A stretch of DNA of 33,068 nucleotides from Streptomyces tateyamensis (GCF_003205575.1 NZ_PYBW01000043.1:66707-99774), one strand, 5' to 3'. Counted from the first letter of the stretch, positions 22,879-31,002 are shown. Numbers and translations are program-made. The notes: generated by a model not told the origin, from the letters alone.

Positions 22879-23553
22879 CTACGAGGACGGGTCGAACAGC
22901 TTCCAGTGGCCCTCGGAGACCAGCTCGACCTCTCCGTCGACCACCTTGATCGCGGTCTGGGCATCAATCGCATAGGCCGGACCCGCAATCCCGGCGGCCC
23001 AGCACTCCGCGTCGGCCATGGTGTTCTCCGGGCAGTCCGGAGAGTCGAGGTGCGGGAAAATGGAGAAGTCGACAAGTCCCAGCGTGCGGTCACCACCGGT
23101 AGGCGGCTTCCAGTCGACGAACTCCGCCCCGACCCGGGGAGTCAGGACCATGCTTCCGGCGCTGAGCCCGACGTAGACGGTGTCGGACAGCGACGGGAGG
23201 AGGTCGGCGAGTCCGGACTCCCGCATCCAGTGGCACAGGTACAGCGCGTCGCCCCCGTTCACCAGCAGGACGTCCGCCGCCCGGACCCAGGAGACCCAGA
23301 GGTCCCGGTCGATGCTGGGCAGCGCGGTGAGCTCCAGCAGCCCCACCGACTTCCACCCCAACCCGGTCATCGGGCTGGGGGCCTGCCCGCTGACGAACCG
23401 CCACGGCCCACCGGGGTCCGCGTACGGGCCCCCGTACCCGGCGGTCGGGATGCAGAGGGCGTCGGCCTCACTGATCGGTTTGCCCAGGAGATCGACCAAC
23501 GCCGCCAGGATGCTCGCGTTCCTGACGCCGGAATCGGTAAGGAGAAGTTTCAT
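22879..23553 (-). CDS. Peptidase E (S51 family) / class I GATase-like protein
   Basis: A 224-residue cytoplasmic protein of peptidase family S51, serine dipeptidases preferring Asp at the N-terminus. The nucleophile elbow is GLSAGSM with S131, preceded by VLLVNGGDALYLCHWM. FPHLDS (H168) supplies a candidate catalytic His. The start MKLLLTDSG at 23553 matches the beginning of the fold and has GGGGGCG just upstream. The frame is open 80 codons further, but that extension looks like a piece of an unrelated decayed gene. Length fits the family (about 220-235). No linked operon genes. Confidence 0.85.
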   Translation of the reverse strand: MKLLLTDSGVRNASILAALVDLLGKPISEADALCIPTAGYGGPYADPGGPWRFVSGQAPSPMTGLGWKSVGLLELTALPSIDRDLWVSWVRAADVLLVNGGDALYLCHWMRESGLADLLPSLSDTVYVGLSAGSMVLTPRVGAEFVDWKPPTGGDRTLGLVDFSIFPHLDSPDCPENTMADAECWAAGIAGPAYAIDAQTAIKVVDGEVELVSEGHWKLFDPSS

Positions 23554-23604
23554 CACGCCCCCGCACTGGTTGCTTTGAGACTGACTGCCGTGACCACTGA
23601 TCGC

Positions 23605-23845
23605 CTTCACGATGGTCGGCTCCGGACGAGTCTTCCAGCTGGTCGCCTCGGTGGCGGCACCGGAGCGAGGTGCCAGGGCGGGGGCCGAGTACCGGCCGAG
23701 CAAGGCGGCCAGGGCCGGTCCGTCAGCCACGCCGATCCCGGCCCGCCGCGCGAACCGGACCGCCCCGGCGGTGATCTCGTCGCGGGCCACCATCCATCAC
23801 CACCGCATCGACCTCCGGCAGTTGCGCGAGGTGGCAGCCCGCCCC
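23605..23845 (-). pseudogene. Possible remnant of an Mrr-type restriction endonuclease
   Basis: The minus strand encodes ITAGAVRFARRAGIGVADG followed by PALAALLGR, which resembles the last helix and strand of Mrr-type nuclease domains (F-T-x-x-A-x-x-F-A-x-x-x-x-I-x-L-x-D-G-x-x-L). The matching preceding strand (LPEVDAVVM) lies in a frame shifted by one base at about 23793-23796, and no catalytic core is seen upstream. It appears to be a C-terminal, frameshifted remnant. The match is short and judged by eye. Confidence 0.3.
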
Positions 23846-23923
23846 GCCGGCGCAGCCACCGAGGCACGGGGCGGCGAGCTGGGGCGAGGCAGCTGCCGCC
23901 CACTGCGTCAGAGCCGTTCGCCA

Positions 23924-24661
23924 TCACCAGGGGACGACACCGTCGTCTTCGAAGAACGAACCGTTCGGGCCGCCGTCGGGCAGGGTGGCGAGCCGGATCG
24001 CTGTCACCGCGCCCTGTGCGGGGGTGCGGGGTCCGTGGAAGCCGGTGAAGTCGGTGGCGACCAGGCCCGGGCAGGCGGCGTTGATCAGGATGTTCGTCCC
24101 GCTGAACTGCCGGGCGTACTGGACGGTGAGGGCGTTCAGGAACGACTTCGACGGAGCGTAGGCCGCCATGACCGGGCCGATCTCGGTGTCGGGGTCCGCC
24201 TGCCGGGCCAGGGAGCCGACGCTGCTGGAGACGTTGACGATGCGTGGCGAGGCCGAGCGCCGCAGCAGCGGCAGCATCGCGTTGGTCACCCGGACCACTC
24301 CCATGACGTTGGTGTCCACGACCGTGCGGAGCACGTCCAGGTCGAGCGCGGTCGGGTCCTGCTCCCACCCCGGGCCCATCTCGCCCGGGATGCCGGCGTT
24401 GTTGACCAGGGCGTCCAGGCGCCCGACCAGCCGGTCGACCAGCTCCGCGGCCGCGGCGACGCTCCGGTCGTCGGTCACCTCCAGCGGCACCCCGAACGCG
24501 TCCACGCCGAGGGCGCGCAGCTTCCCGACGGCGGTTTCGCGTCGGGTCTCGTCCCGAGCCCCCACCCCCACGCGGTACCCGAGGCTGCCCAGCCCGGCCG
24601 CTATCTCGTATCCGATGCCCTTGTTCGCGCCGGTCACCAGCGCGATCATCGTTTCGCTCAT
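23924..24661 (-). CDS. Short-chain dehydrogenase/reductase (SDR)
   Basis: A 245-residue NAD(P)-dependent oxidoreductase of the classical SDR family. The cofactor motif is TGANKGIG (10-17), followed by NNAG (87-90), the structural Asn in TNVMG, SSS at 145-147 and the catalytic YAPSK (Y168, K172). PG near residue 197 precedes the substrate lid. The plant carbonyl-reductase-like opening (ALVTGANKGIGYE) suggests carbonyl reduction. I chose the ATG at 24661; an in-frame upstream start at 24721 would add 20 unlikely residues and cover the LysR box. It is divergent from a LysR gene that probably regulates it. Substrate unknown. Confidence 0.9.
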   Translation of the reverse strand: MSETMIALVTGANKGIGYEIAAGLGSLGYRVGVGARDETRRETAVGKLRALGVDAFGVPLEVTDDRSVAAAAELVDRLVGRLDALVNNAGIPGEMGPGWEQDPTALDLDVLRTVVDTNVMGVVRVTNAMLPLLRRSASPRIVNVSSSVGSLARQADPDTEIGPVMAAYAPSKSFLNALTVQYARQFSGTNILINAACPGLVATDFTGFHGPRTPAQGAVTAIRLATLPDGGPNGSFFEDDGVVPW

Positions 24662-24719
24662 GCCGAGGATGGTGGCCCTGGGACGAACAGCGCGGCCAAC
24701 ACCGATACGGTGCCCTGTC

Positions 24720-24734
24720 ATACCCGGCGGGTAT
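24720..24734. promoter_or_regulatory. LysR-type binding box (T-N11-A)
   Basis: ATACCCGGCGGGTAT is a perfect inverted repeat with 6-base arms and contains the T-N11-A pattern of LysR operators. It lies 20 bases ahead of the LysR start and about 60 bases ahead of the divergent SDR start. Confidence 0.75.
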
Positions 24735-24753
24735 CACCGCGTATGCTGCGGCC

Positions 24754-25617
24754 GTGGATACCCTGGAGACCCGCGAGTTGAGGTACTTCGTGGCCGTGGC
24801 CGAGGAGTTGCACTTCGGGCGCGCCGCCGAGCGTCTCGGCATGGCCCAACCGCCACTGTCGCGGGCGATCCAGCAGCTCGAACGGCGCCTGAGGGTCTGT
24901 CTGCTGGAGCGCAACCGCCGCGGTGTCCGCCTGACCGGTGCCGGGGAGGTGCTGTTGCAGGAGGCCCGGGCGGCACTCGACGCGGCCGCTGCAGCCGTCC
25001 GCCGCACCCGGCGCGCCGGGGGTGCCGACGGTCCTGGCGGCCCCCGCGGTCGGCTGGTCCTCGCGGTGAAGGCCGCCGCGTCCCACGAACTGCTCCGGAA
25101 GCTGCTCGACGCCTACGCGGCCGAGCCCGACAGCGCCGAGATCGAGGTGCTGCCGTGCGGCATCCGCGAGCAGGAGGAACTGCTGCGCGACGGACGCGCC
25201 GATGTCGCGCTCATGCACACGCCGTGGAACTCCCTCGCCGGGTTCGACAGCGAGGCGCTGGCGGCCGAGGGGCAGGTCGCCGTCCTGCCGGCCGGACACC
25301 CCCTCGCCGCCCGCGAGACCTTGTCCCTGGCCGAGGTGAGGGACATCCCCGGATTGCCGCTCGCCCGCTGGCCCACCCGCGGCAGCTACGTACCCGGCCC
25401 TGGCCCCGAGATCCACAACCAGACCCAACTGGCCCAGCTGATCGCCCTCGGGCGCACCGTGGCGGTCGTCCCCGAGTCCGCCCGCTCCTGGCTGTGGGCC
25501 GAGCACGCGGCCGTTCCCGTGCCTGACGCACCGCCCGTGGTGACCCACCTCGCCTGGCCCGCGCACAGCCGCTCCCTCACCCTGGCCGGCCTGGTCCGCA
25601 CGGCCGCACGGCTGTGA
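24754..25617 (+). CDS. LysR-family transcriptional regulator
   Basis: A 287-residue regulator. The N-terminal winged helix-turn-helix is clear (LRYFVAVAEELHFGRAAERLGMAQPPLSRAIQQLERRL, residues 8-47), followed by the linker helix and an effector-binding domain of the periplasmic-binding-protein type (GRLVLAVKAAASHELL onward). GTG at 24754. The T-N11-A box immediately upstream suggests autoregulation and control of the divergent SDR gene. The effector is likely a substrate or product of that enzyme. Confidence 0.92.
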   Translation: MDTLETRELRYFVAVAEELHFGRAAERLGMAQPPLSRAIQQLERRLRVCLLERNRRGVRLTGAGEVLLQEARAALDAAAAAVRRTRRAGGADGPGGPRGRLVLAVKAAASHELLRKLLDAYAAEPDSAEIEVLPCGIREQEELLRDGRADVALMHTPWNSLAGFDSEALAAEGQVAVLPAGHPLAARETLSLAEVRDIPGLPLARWPTRGSYVPGPGPEIHNQTQLAQLIALGRTVAVVPESARSWLWAEHAAVPVPDAPPVVTHLAWPAHSRSLTLAGLVRTAARL

Positions 25618-25640
25618 CCAGGCTCGGCCCCCACCGGTCA

Positions 25641-25662
25641 GCGCCCGGCACGGCTCGGGCGC
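25641..25662. terminator. Hairpin between convergent LysR and citrate synthase genes
   Basis: GCGCCCG (25641-25647) pairs with CGGGCGC (25656-25662) across an 8-base loop in the short gap between two convergent genes; a possible bidirectional terminator. Confidence 0.45.
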
Positions 25663-25666
25663 CGGG

Positions 25667-26845
25667 TCAGCGGGCGGGCACCGGCTGCGGGGCGGGGATG
25701 CCGGTGTACCGGGCGGCAGGGCGGATGATCTTCGGGTCGGCGGCCTGCTCCAGGATGTTGGCACTCCAGCCGATCGCCCGGGCCGCGGCGAAGGTGGGCG
25801 TGAACATCTCGCGCGGCAGACCGCAGAGGTGCATGACCACTCCTGCGTAGAACTCCACGTTGGTGTGCAGCTCCCGGCCCGGCTTCAGCTCGGCGAGGAT
25901 CGCCTCCACGCGCTGCTCCACGGTGACCGCGAGCTCCACCAGGTCGCCGCCGAAGCCTTCGGCGATGCCGCGCAGCATCCGCGAGCGGGGGTCCTCGGTG
26001 CGGTAGACGGGGTGGCCGAAGCCCATGATCCGCTCGCCCGCCAGCACCCGGGTGCGGATCCAGTCGTCGATCCGGTCCGGGGTGCCGATCGCGTCCAGGG
26101 TGTCCAGCGCCCGGCTGGGGGCACCGCCGTGCAGCGGGCCGGAGAGCGCTCCGAGGCCGCCCAGCAGGCAGGCCACCAGGTCGGCGCCGGTGGAGGCGAT
26201 CACCCGGCTGGTGAAGGTGGAGGCGTTGAAGCCGTGGTCCACCGTGGAGATCAGGTACTGCTCGACGGCCCGGGCCTCGGCGGGGGCCGGCTCCTGACCG
26301 GTGAGCATGTAGAGGTAGTTGGCGGCGTAGCCCAGGTCCTCGCGCGGCTCGACCGGCTGCTCGCCGTGCTGCAGCCGGTGCAGGGCGGTGAGCAGGGTGG
26401 GGACCAGCGAGGTGGCGAAGAGGGCGTCCTCGATCCGCTGCTCGGGCGTGGTGTCGTAGAGCGGGCGAATCCCGCGGTCGGCGGCGGCCACCGAGAGGGC
26501 GGCGCTGAGGCCGCCCAGGGCGCCGCCGCCGGCGGTGGCCGTGGCGAGCGCGGGCAGCAGCGGGCGCAGCGCCTCGGGCAGCCGGCGCAGCGGGACGGTG
26601 CGGGCGCGGAAGGCGGCCAGCTGTGCTGCGTCGGGGAGTTCACCGAGCAGCATCAGGTGCCAGACCTCCTCCAGGGTGCACTGCTGGGCGAGGTCGATCG
26701 CCGAGTACTGGCGGTAGTGGTAGAAGCCCTCGGTGCCGCGCACGTCGCTCAGGCCGGTCTCGGTGACCACGACGCCCTTGAGCCCGCGCGGGACCTCGAT
26801 CTGGACGGCGGCGGCGGGGGCTTCGGCAGTGGTGGCGGCGTTCAT
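25667..26845 (-). CDS. Citrate synthase family protein (citrate/2-methylcitrate synthase)
   Basis: A 392-residue enzyme that condenses oxaloacetate with acetyl-CoA, or propionyl-CoA if a methylcitrate synthase. Active-site blocks are present: DHGFNAST (H204), GPLHGGAPS (H239), GFGHPVY (H278) and HTNVEFY, where Glu331 stands in the place of the usual catalytic Asp. The ATG at 26845 is preferred over 26857 because GGGG lies about six bases upstream. It is divergent from a second, DNA-binding citrate synthase homologue (27000), with ATGGA/TCCAT palindromes between, which suggests that the partner regulates it. Not the large hexameric GltA type, judging by length and opening (VPRGLKGVVVTET). Confidence 0.9.
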   Translation of the reverse strand: MNAATTAEAPAAAVQIEVPRGLKGVVVTETGLSDVRGTEGFYHYRQYSAIDLAQQCTLEEVWHLMLLGELPDAAQLAAFRARTVPLRRLPEALRPLLPALATATAGGGALGGLSAALSVAAADRGIRPLYDTTPEQRIEDALFATSLVPTLLTALHRLQHGEQPVEPREDLGYAANYLYMLTGQEPAPAEARAVEQYLISTVDHGFNASTFTSRVIASTGADLVACLLGGLGALSGPLHGGAPSRALDTLDAIGTPDRIDDWIRTRVLAGERIMGFGHPVYRTEDPRSRMLRGIAEGFGGDLVELAVTVEQRVEAILAELKPGRELHTNVEFYAGVVMHLCGLPREMFTPTFAAARAIGWSANILEQAADPKIIRPAARYTGIPAPQPVPAR

Positions 26846-26893
26846 GGTGGACCCCATCTCGGAAGTTCGTGCTGACTCTTCGTACTGTCCGAG

Positions 26894-26949
26894 TATGGAT
26901 CCATATTGTCAATGTTGATTGCTAGTCAATGTATACATGGATAGTCCAT
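26894..26949. promoter_or_regulatory. ATGGA/TCCAT palindromes in a divergent promoter
   Basis: TATGGATCCATA (26894-26905) is a perfect 12-base palindrome, and ATGGATAGTCCAT (26937-26949) is the same half-sites with a 3-base spacer. Between them is an AT-rich stretch with GTCAATGT repeated twice. On the minus strand, TTGACT then an 18-base spacer then TATGGA could be the citrate synthase promoter, with its -10 box inside the palindrome. The HTH-citrate synthase encoded at 27000 is the natural candidate ligand. Confidence 0.65.
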
Positions 26950-26999
26950 ACTGATGCCGGCAAGGTGATACAGATCAACATCGCCCGGGAGGCAGATCC

Positions 27000-28232
27000 A
27001 TGGTTGAGCGCCCCACCGAGAGGTTGACCACCCAGCAGGTCGCCGACCTGCTCGGCGTCAAGGTGGAGACCGTGTACGCCTACGCCAGCCGCGGTCAACT
27101 CAGCAGCGAACGGCTCCCCGGCGGCAAGGGCAGCACCTTCGACGCGGCGGAGGTGGCTGAGCTCGCCGCCCGCGGCCGGCGCCCGCCCCGCCAGTCCCCG
27201 CACGAGCCGGTCACCGTACGCACCGCGCTGACCCTGATCGAGGACGGCCGGCTCTACTTCCGGGGCACGGACGCCATCCGGCTGGCCCGCGAGCACGGTT
27301 TCGAGGCCGCCGTCGGCTGGCTCTGGGGCCTGGGCACCACGCCCGGGGTGGCGCTGCGCTCCCCCGCCGGGCTGGCCCCGCTGCTGGCCCGCACCGCCGA
27401 GTCACTGCCGCCGCGGACCAGGCTCACCGACCGGCTCCGCATCGCGGTCGCGGTGGCCGGCACCGCCGACCCGAGCCGCTTCGACCTGCGCGAGGAGAGC
27501 GTCCGCGCCTCCGGTGCCGCGCTGATCGGCACCATGGTCGAGGCGCTGCCCCGCCGCACGCCCGAGGGGGCCGAGTACCCGCAGACCACGCTGGCCGCCC
27601 GCCTGTGGGGCCGGCTCGCCCCCGATATCCCCAGCCCCGCGGCACTGCGCTGCCTGGACCTGGCCTTGGTGCTGATGATGGACCACGACCTCGCGGTCTC
27701 CACCGTCGCCGCCCGGGTCGCCGCCTCGGCCCGGGCCCACCCGTACGCGGTGGTCTCGGCCGGCCTGGGTGCGCTGGACGGCCCGCTGCACGGCGCCATC
27801 GGCTCGCTGGCCCACGCCCTGCTGATCGACGTGATCAACTCCGGCAACGCCACCGACGTCGTCTCGTTCCACCACCGCACCGGCCGCGACATCCCCGGCC
27901 TGGGCGCGCGGATGTACCCGAACGGCGACCCGCGGGCCGCCGAACTGCTCAGCGCGATGCGGGAGTTGCCGCTGGCCGCCGAGGTGCTCGTCGCGCTCGA
28001 GGCGGTGGTGGACGCCGCTTCCGGCCCGGGAACCCGGCAGTACCCGAGCATCGACCTGGCACTGGCCGCCTTCGCACTCGCCACCGGCATGCCGGGCGAG
28101 GCCGGTGAGGTCATCGTCGCCGTCGCCCGCACGGCCGGCTGGCTGGCGCACGCGATGGAGGAGTACCAGGAGGAGCCCCTGCGGATGCGGGCCCGCGGCG
28201 TGTACACGGGGCCGCGCCCGGCGGCGGACTGA
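27000..28232 (+). CDS. Citrate synthase homologue with N-terminal DNA-binding domain
   Basis: A 410-residue fusion. Residues 8-58 form a MerR/excisionase-like helix-turn-helix (TTQQVADLLGVKVETVYAYASRGQL, then FDAAEVAELA). Residues 70-405 are a citrate synthase fold: DHDLAVST (H229), GALDGPLHGA (H264) and YPSIDLALAAF (D352). The motif that should read GFGHPVY reads GLGARMY, so the catalytic histidine is Ala303. Condensation activity is therefore doubtful. The protein may instead sense an acyl-CoA, oxaloacetate or citrate and regulate the divergent citrate synthase. The ATG at 27000 has GGGAGG seven bases upstream. Alternative: a partly active enzyme in a hetero-oligomer with its neighbour. Confidence 0.88.
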   Translation: MVERPTERLTTQQVADLLGVKVETVYAYASRGQLSSERLPGGKGSTFDAAEVAELAARGRRPPRQSPHEPVTVRTALTLIEDGRLYFRGTDAIRLAREHGFEAAVGWLWGLGTTPGVALRSPAGLAPLLARTAESLPPRTRLTDRLRIAVAVAGTADPSRFDLREESVRASGAALIGTMVEALPRRTPEGAEYPQTTLAARLWGRLAPDIPSPAALRCLDLALVLMMDHDLAVSTVAARVAASARAHPYAVVSAGLGALDGPLHGAIGSLAHALLIDVINSGNATDVVSFHHRTGRDIPGLGARMYPNGDPRAAELLSAMRELPLAAEVLVALEAVVDAASGPGTRQYPSIDLALAAFALATGMPGEAGEVIVAVARTAGWLAHAMEEYQEEPLRMRARGVYTGPRPAAD

Positions 28233-28328
28233 GGCGCGGGCAGGGGCCGGCGAGTCAGCACAGCGCCGCATGCACGCGGACGGGTCAGGTACGCGAACAG
28301 ATCCCGGTGCATACGAGGACCACAGGCC

Positions 28329-28350
28329 GGCCCGGGCCCGGGCCCGGGCC
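28329..28350. repeat. GC-only palindromic repeat
   Basis: Three overlapping copies of GGCCCG form a 22-base self-complementary stretch between convergent genes. It may fold as a terminator for either strand; otherwise simple-sequence expansion. Confidence 0.4.
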
Positions 28351-28358
28351 AGGCCGCG

Positions 28359-29006
28359 TCAGCCGTGATCCGTGCTCACCGGCTGAAGCCCGTGCGGCAT
28401 GTGCCAGCCCTCGGCGAGTCGCGACGGGTGGAGGTTGGCCCCGCCGCCGAAGAACTCGCAGAACTTCATGATCAGCGGGTCCCAGCCCAGCGGGTCCACG
28501 TAGTGCGTCCCGGGGATGACCAGCTTCTCCTCGACGTGGGCGCGCAGGACCTCCACCTCGAAGGCGGTGGCGCGCGGGTGGGGGGCACCGAACGGATGGG
28601 CCGAGACGACCCGGCATTCCAGCTGGACCGGGCATTCCGCGACCCGGGGCGCCCGGACCAGTTCCGAGGCCTGTTCGGTCAGCTGTGCGGCTGTGAACTT
28701 GTCCGGCTCGTACCGGTAGCCCTGGCTCGCCTTGGTGGCCGACACGGTCGGCTTTCCGGTGGTGAGCGCGATCCGGTCGACGGCGTCGACCATCGCCGAC
28801 GAGGGCAGGTTGAGGACGCACTCGCCTTCCCGCAGCAGGTTCGCGGTGGTCTGGGCGCTGTTGCCGAGACCGAGCATGCAGGACTGGCCCAGCCACCAGG
28901 CCGAGGACATCGGCGCCAGGTTCGCCGTGCCGTCCTCGTTGAGCGAGCTGATCAGCACCACCGGAGTGCCGAAGTAGAGGACCTTGAGCCCGGGGACGAC
29001 GTGCAT
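28359..29006 (-). CDS. Flavin reductase-like FMN-binding split-barrel protein
   Basis: A 215-residue protein of the flavin reductase/DIM6-NTAB family. The split-barrel blocks include PVVLISSLNEDGTANLAPMSSAWWL near the start, GNSAQTTANLLREGECVLNLPS and later AFEVEVLRAHVEEK. These proteins bind FMN and reduce it, or act on small substrates. ATG at 29006 with GAAAGG about eight bases upstream. No monooxygenase is adjacent; the SsuD-like enzyme at 8996 would need a reductase, but a link over this distance is speculative. Confidence 0.85.
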   Translation of the reverse strand: MHVVPGLKVLYFGTPVVLISSLNEDGTANLAPMSSAWWLGQSCMLGLGNSAQTTANLLREGECVLNLPSSAMVDAVDRIALTTGKPTVSATKASQGYRYEPDKFTAAQLTEQASELVRAPRVAECPVQLECRVVSAHPFGAPHPRATAFEVEVLRAHVEEKLVIPGTHYVDPLGWDPLIMKFCEFFGGGANLHPSRLAEGWHMPHGLQPVSTDHG

Positions 29007-29273
29007 GGGGTGTGCCTTTCACGAAGAGCCGAACGGACCGGCCCGCGATCAGGAACCCGGGCCGTCCCTGACTCTCCCCTGGGCGAACCGGCGCCGCTGG
29101 CGGGAATCGGACCTCGCGCTTGCCATTGCGCCCTGTCACCAAGTCACTTGTCAGACCGATTCATGGTGTGACGGCGCTTCCTCGACGCCCACCTGTTGGG
29201 CCGCCGCTCGTAGCTTCCGTCCCGAACGCGCCGGGCCCGGCAACAGCCGCACGACACGGCACGGCACGGCCGG

Positions 29274-29624
29274 TCAGCACCGGCGATGCCACCATGCCAA
29301 CCCCTGGTCGGCCGAGGGCTCGTGATGCGTTCGCCGGAGCAGTACGGCGTCCAGGCGCTCGACCCGCACCCGCAGTTCCCCGGCCGCCCTGGGCGGAAGC
29401 CCGAACAGCGCCTCCTGCAGCTTGTCCCGGGCCCAACCCTCCCCGCAGCACGGGCAGGTGAACTCGGCTTCCGAATGCCGCCACCGCCGGCTGGTGCCAT
29501 GGACGCGCACGGACCACACGCTCAGCGCCACCGCGACAAGGCCCGGAGCCAGTCGCTCCCGTTCGACCACCCGGACGGCGGCGTTCGCCGCTCCCGACAG
29601 GCCCGGGACATCGCGGTACCGCAC
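29274..29624 (-). CDS. Small zinc-ribbon-like hypothetical protein
   Basis: A 116-residue protein, not recognised. It begins with RYRDVPGLSGAANAAVR. The middle holds a CPCC-G-E cluster (FTCPCCGEGWARDKLQEALFG), and the C-terminus ends THHEPSADQGLAWWHRRC, with two His and a final Cys that could complete a metal site. Rich in Arg and Trp. I chose the GTG at 29624 (GGGGA about nine bases upstream); a GTG at 29684 is also in frame. Coding is supported by the coherent domain-like pattern, but it overlaps other open frames. Nearest neighbour downstream is the flavin reductase-like gene. Confidence 0.55.
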   Translation of the reverse strand: MRYRDVPGLSGAANAAVRVVERERLAPGLVAVALSVWSVRVHGTSRRWRHSEAEFTCPCCGEGWARDKLQEALFGLPPRAAGELRVRVERLDAVLLRRTHHEPSADQGLAWWHRRC

Positions 29625-29780
29625 CCACGGTCGTCCCCAGCCGCACGTTCGCGGGCGGAGTGAAGCTGGTGTTCTACGAGGCACGGCCCCTTCGGGTGCC
29701 CGTCCGGATGCAGGTCATGGACGGCATCCTGCCACGCGCCGAGATCCACCGACCGGCGCGCACCGGGGCACGGGGCCAGC

Positions 29781-29828
29781 CGCCCCGCACCCCGGGCGCC
29801 CCGCACCCCGGGCGCCCCGCGCCCCGCG
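29781..29828. repeat. 16-base tandem repeat
   Basis: CGCCCCGCACCCCGGG occurs twice head to tail (29781-29812), and a third, diverged copy follows. It lies in the short gap just after the AlaRS-like stop codon. Confidence 0.6.
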
Positions 29829-29832
29829 CCCC

Positions 29833-31002
29833 TCACGACTCGCGCAGGCTCAGCACCAGCTCGCGCGGCAACCCGTGCGTGTCGTGCAGGTAGTTCAGCT
29901 CCTCCTCCGTCAACTGCCGGCCCTGGTAACGCGGCCGCGACAGCACCTGCCGGCCGCGCCGCAGTAGTCGGCCGAACCCGCGCTCCTCCTCCAGCAGCAC
30001 CTGCCGGACGAGCCCCGGGTCCACGTCCTGGCCGAAGCGGTCCAGGGTGTGCCGGACCAGCTCCTGCGGCAGGTCGCCGAGGCTCCGCCCCGGCTCGTCC
30101 TGCCACAGCACCGTGAGCACCCGCCGCACCAGCCGGCGCAGCACGTACCCGCGGCCGGTGTTGCCGGGGCGCACGCCGTCGCCGATCACCACGACGGAGG
30201 AGCGCAGGTGGTCGCTGACCAGCCGCAGCGACGGTTCGTCCAGCGGCCACAGCGGCGGCAGCAGGCGGCGCCAGGGGTCGAAGACGTCGCAGTCGAAGAC
30301 GGAACGGCGGCCCTGCAGCAGGGTGGTCAGCCGCTCCAGTCCCAGGCCGGTGTCGACGTTGCGCTGCGGCAGCGGTACCAGCGAGCCGTCCTCCAGGCGC
30401 CGGTGACGCATCATCACGTGGTTCCACACCTCCACCCAGCGGTCGTCCCCGGTGGGCGTCGACTCGGGCGGGGTGTCGCCGGTCCACAAAAAGATCTCCG
30501 AGTCGGGGCCGCACGGGCCGGTCGGCCCGTTGGACCACCAGTTGTCCTCGACGGTGAGTTCGACGGGGACTCCGTGCCGCTGCCACAGCTCCAGGGACCG
30601 CGTGTCCGGGCCGCACTGCTCGTCGCCGCCGAAGACGGTCACGTGCAGCAGGCCCGGGTCGATCCCGAAGCCCTCGGTGAGCAGCCCGTAGCCCCAGTCG
30701 AGGCTCTGCGGGCCCTCGTAGTCGCCGAGCGACCAGCTGCCCAGCATCTCGAAGACGGTCAGGTGGGTGAGGTCGCCGACCTCCTCCAGGTCCGTGGTGC
30801 GCAGGCAGCGCTGCACGTTGACCAGGCGCCGGCCGAGCGGGTGCTCGCGGCCCTCCAGGTACGGCGTGAGCGGGTGCATGCCGGAGGTGGTGAACAGCAC
30901 CGGGTCGCCGGGCGGCGGCAGCAGGGCCGAGCCGGTGATCCGGCGGTGTCCCCGGTCCTGGTAGTACTCGACGAACGTGCGCTTGACCAGTTCGGAATTC
31001 AC
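29833..31002 (-). CDS. Truncated alanyl-tRNA synthetase-like protein
   Basis: A 389-residue protein matching the first half of AlaRS: LFTTSGMHPLTPYLEG, then VQRCLRTTDLEEVGD and FEMLGSWSLGDY (class II motif 2 region), NGPTGPCGPDSEIF, WNHVMMRHRR, VDTGLGLERL and the tRNA-binding stretch RGYVLRRLVRR. It stops shortly after LHDTHGLPREL, where full-length AlaRS (about 880-890 residues) continues into the editing and C-Ala domains. The HxxxH/Cys editing residues are absent. The GTG at 31002 has AAGGAG six bases upstream. It could charge a special tRNA or carrier, activate an amino acid for a natural product or resistance pathway, or be a regulator. It is divergent from class I LysRS. A possible leader peptide and hairpin precede it. 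Confidence 0.85.
   Translation of the reverse strand: MNSELVKRTFVEYYQDRGHRRITGSALLPPPGDPVLFTTSGMHPLTPYLEGREHPLGRRLVNVQRCLRTTDLEEVGDLTHLTVFEMLGSWSLGDYEGPQSLDWGYGLLTEGFGIDPGLLHVTVFGGDEQCGPDTRSLELWQRHGVPVELTVEDNWWSNGPTGPCGPDSEIFLWTGDTPPESTPTGDDRWVEVWNHVMMRHRRLEDGSLVPLPQRNVDTGLGLERLTTLLQGRRSVFDCDVFDPWRRLLPPLWPLDEPSLRLVSDHLRSSVVVIGDGVRPGNTGRGYVLRRLVRRVLTVLWQDEPGRSLGDLPQELVRHTLDRFGQDVDPGLVRQVLLEEERGFGRLLRRGRQVLSRPRYQGRQLTEEELNYLHDTHGLPRELVLSLRES

Noticed and set aside
23607..25007. 466-codon minus-strand frame covering the SDR and LysR genes
   Set aside because: It is the shifted shadow of the SDR gene plus antisense LysR; the SDR frame at 23924-24661 has all catalytic motifs.
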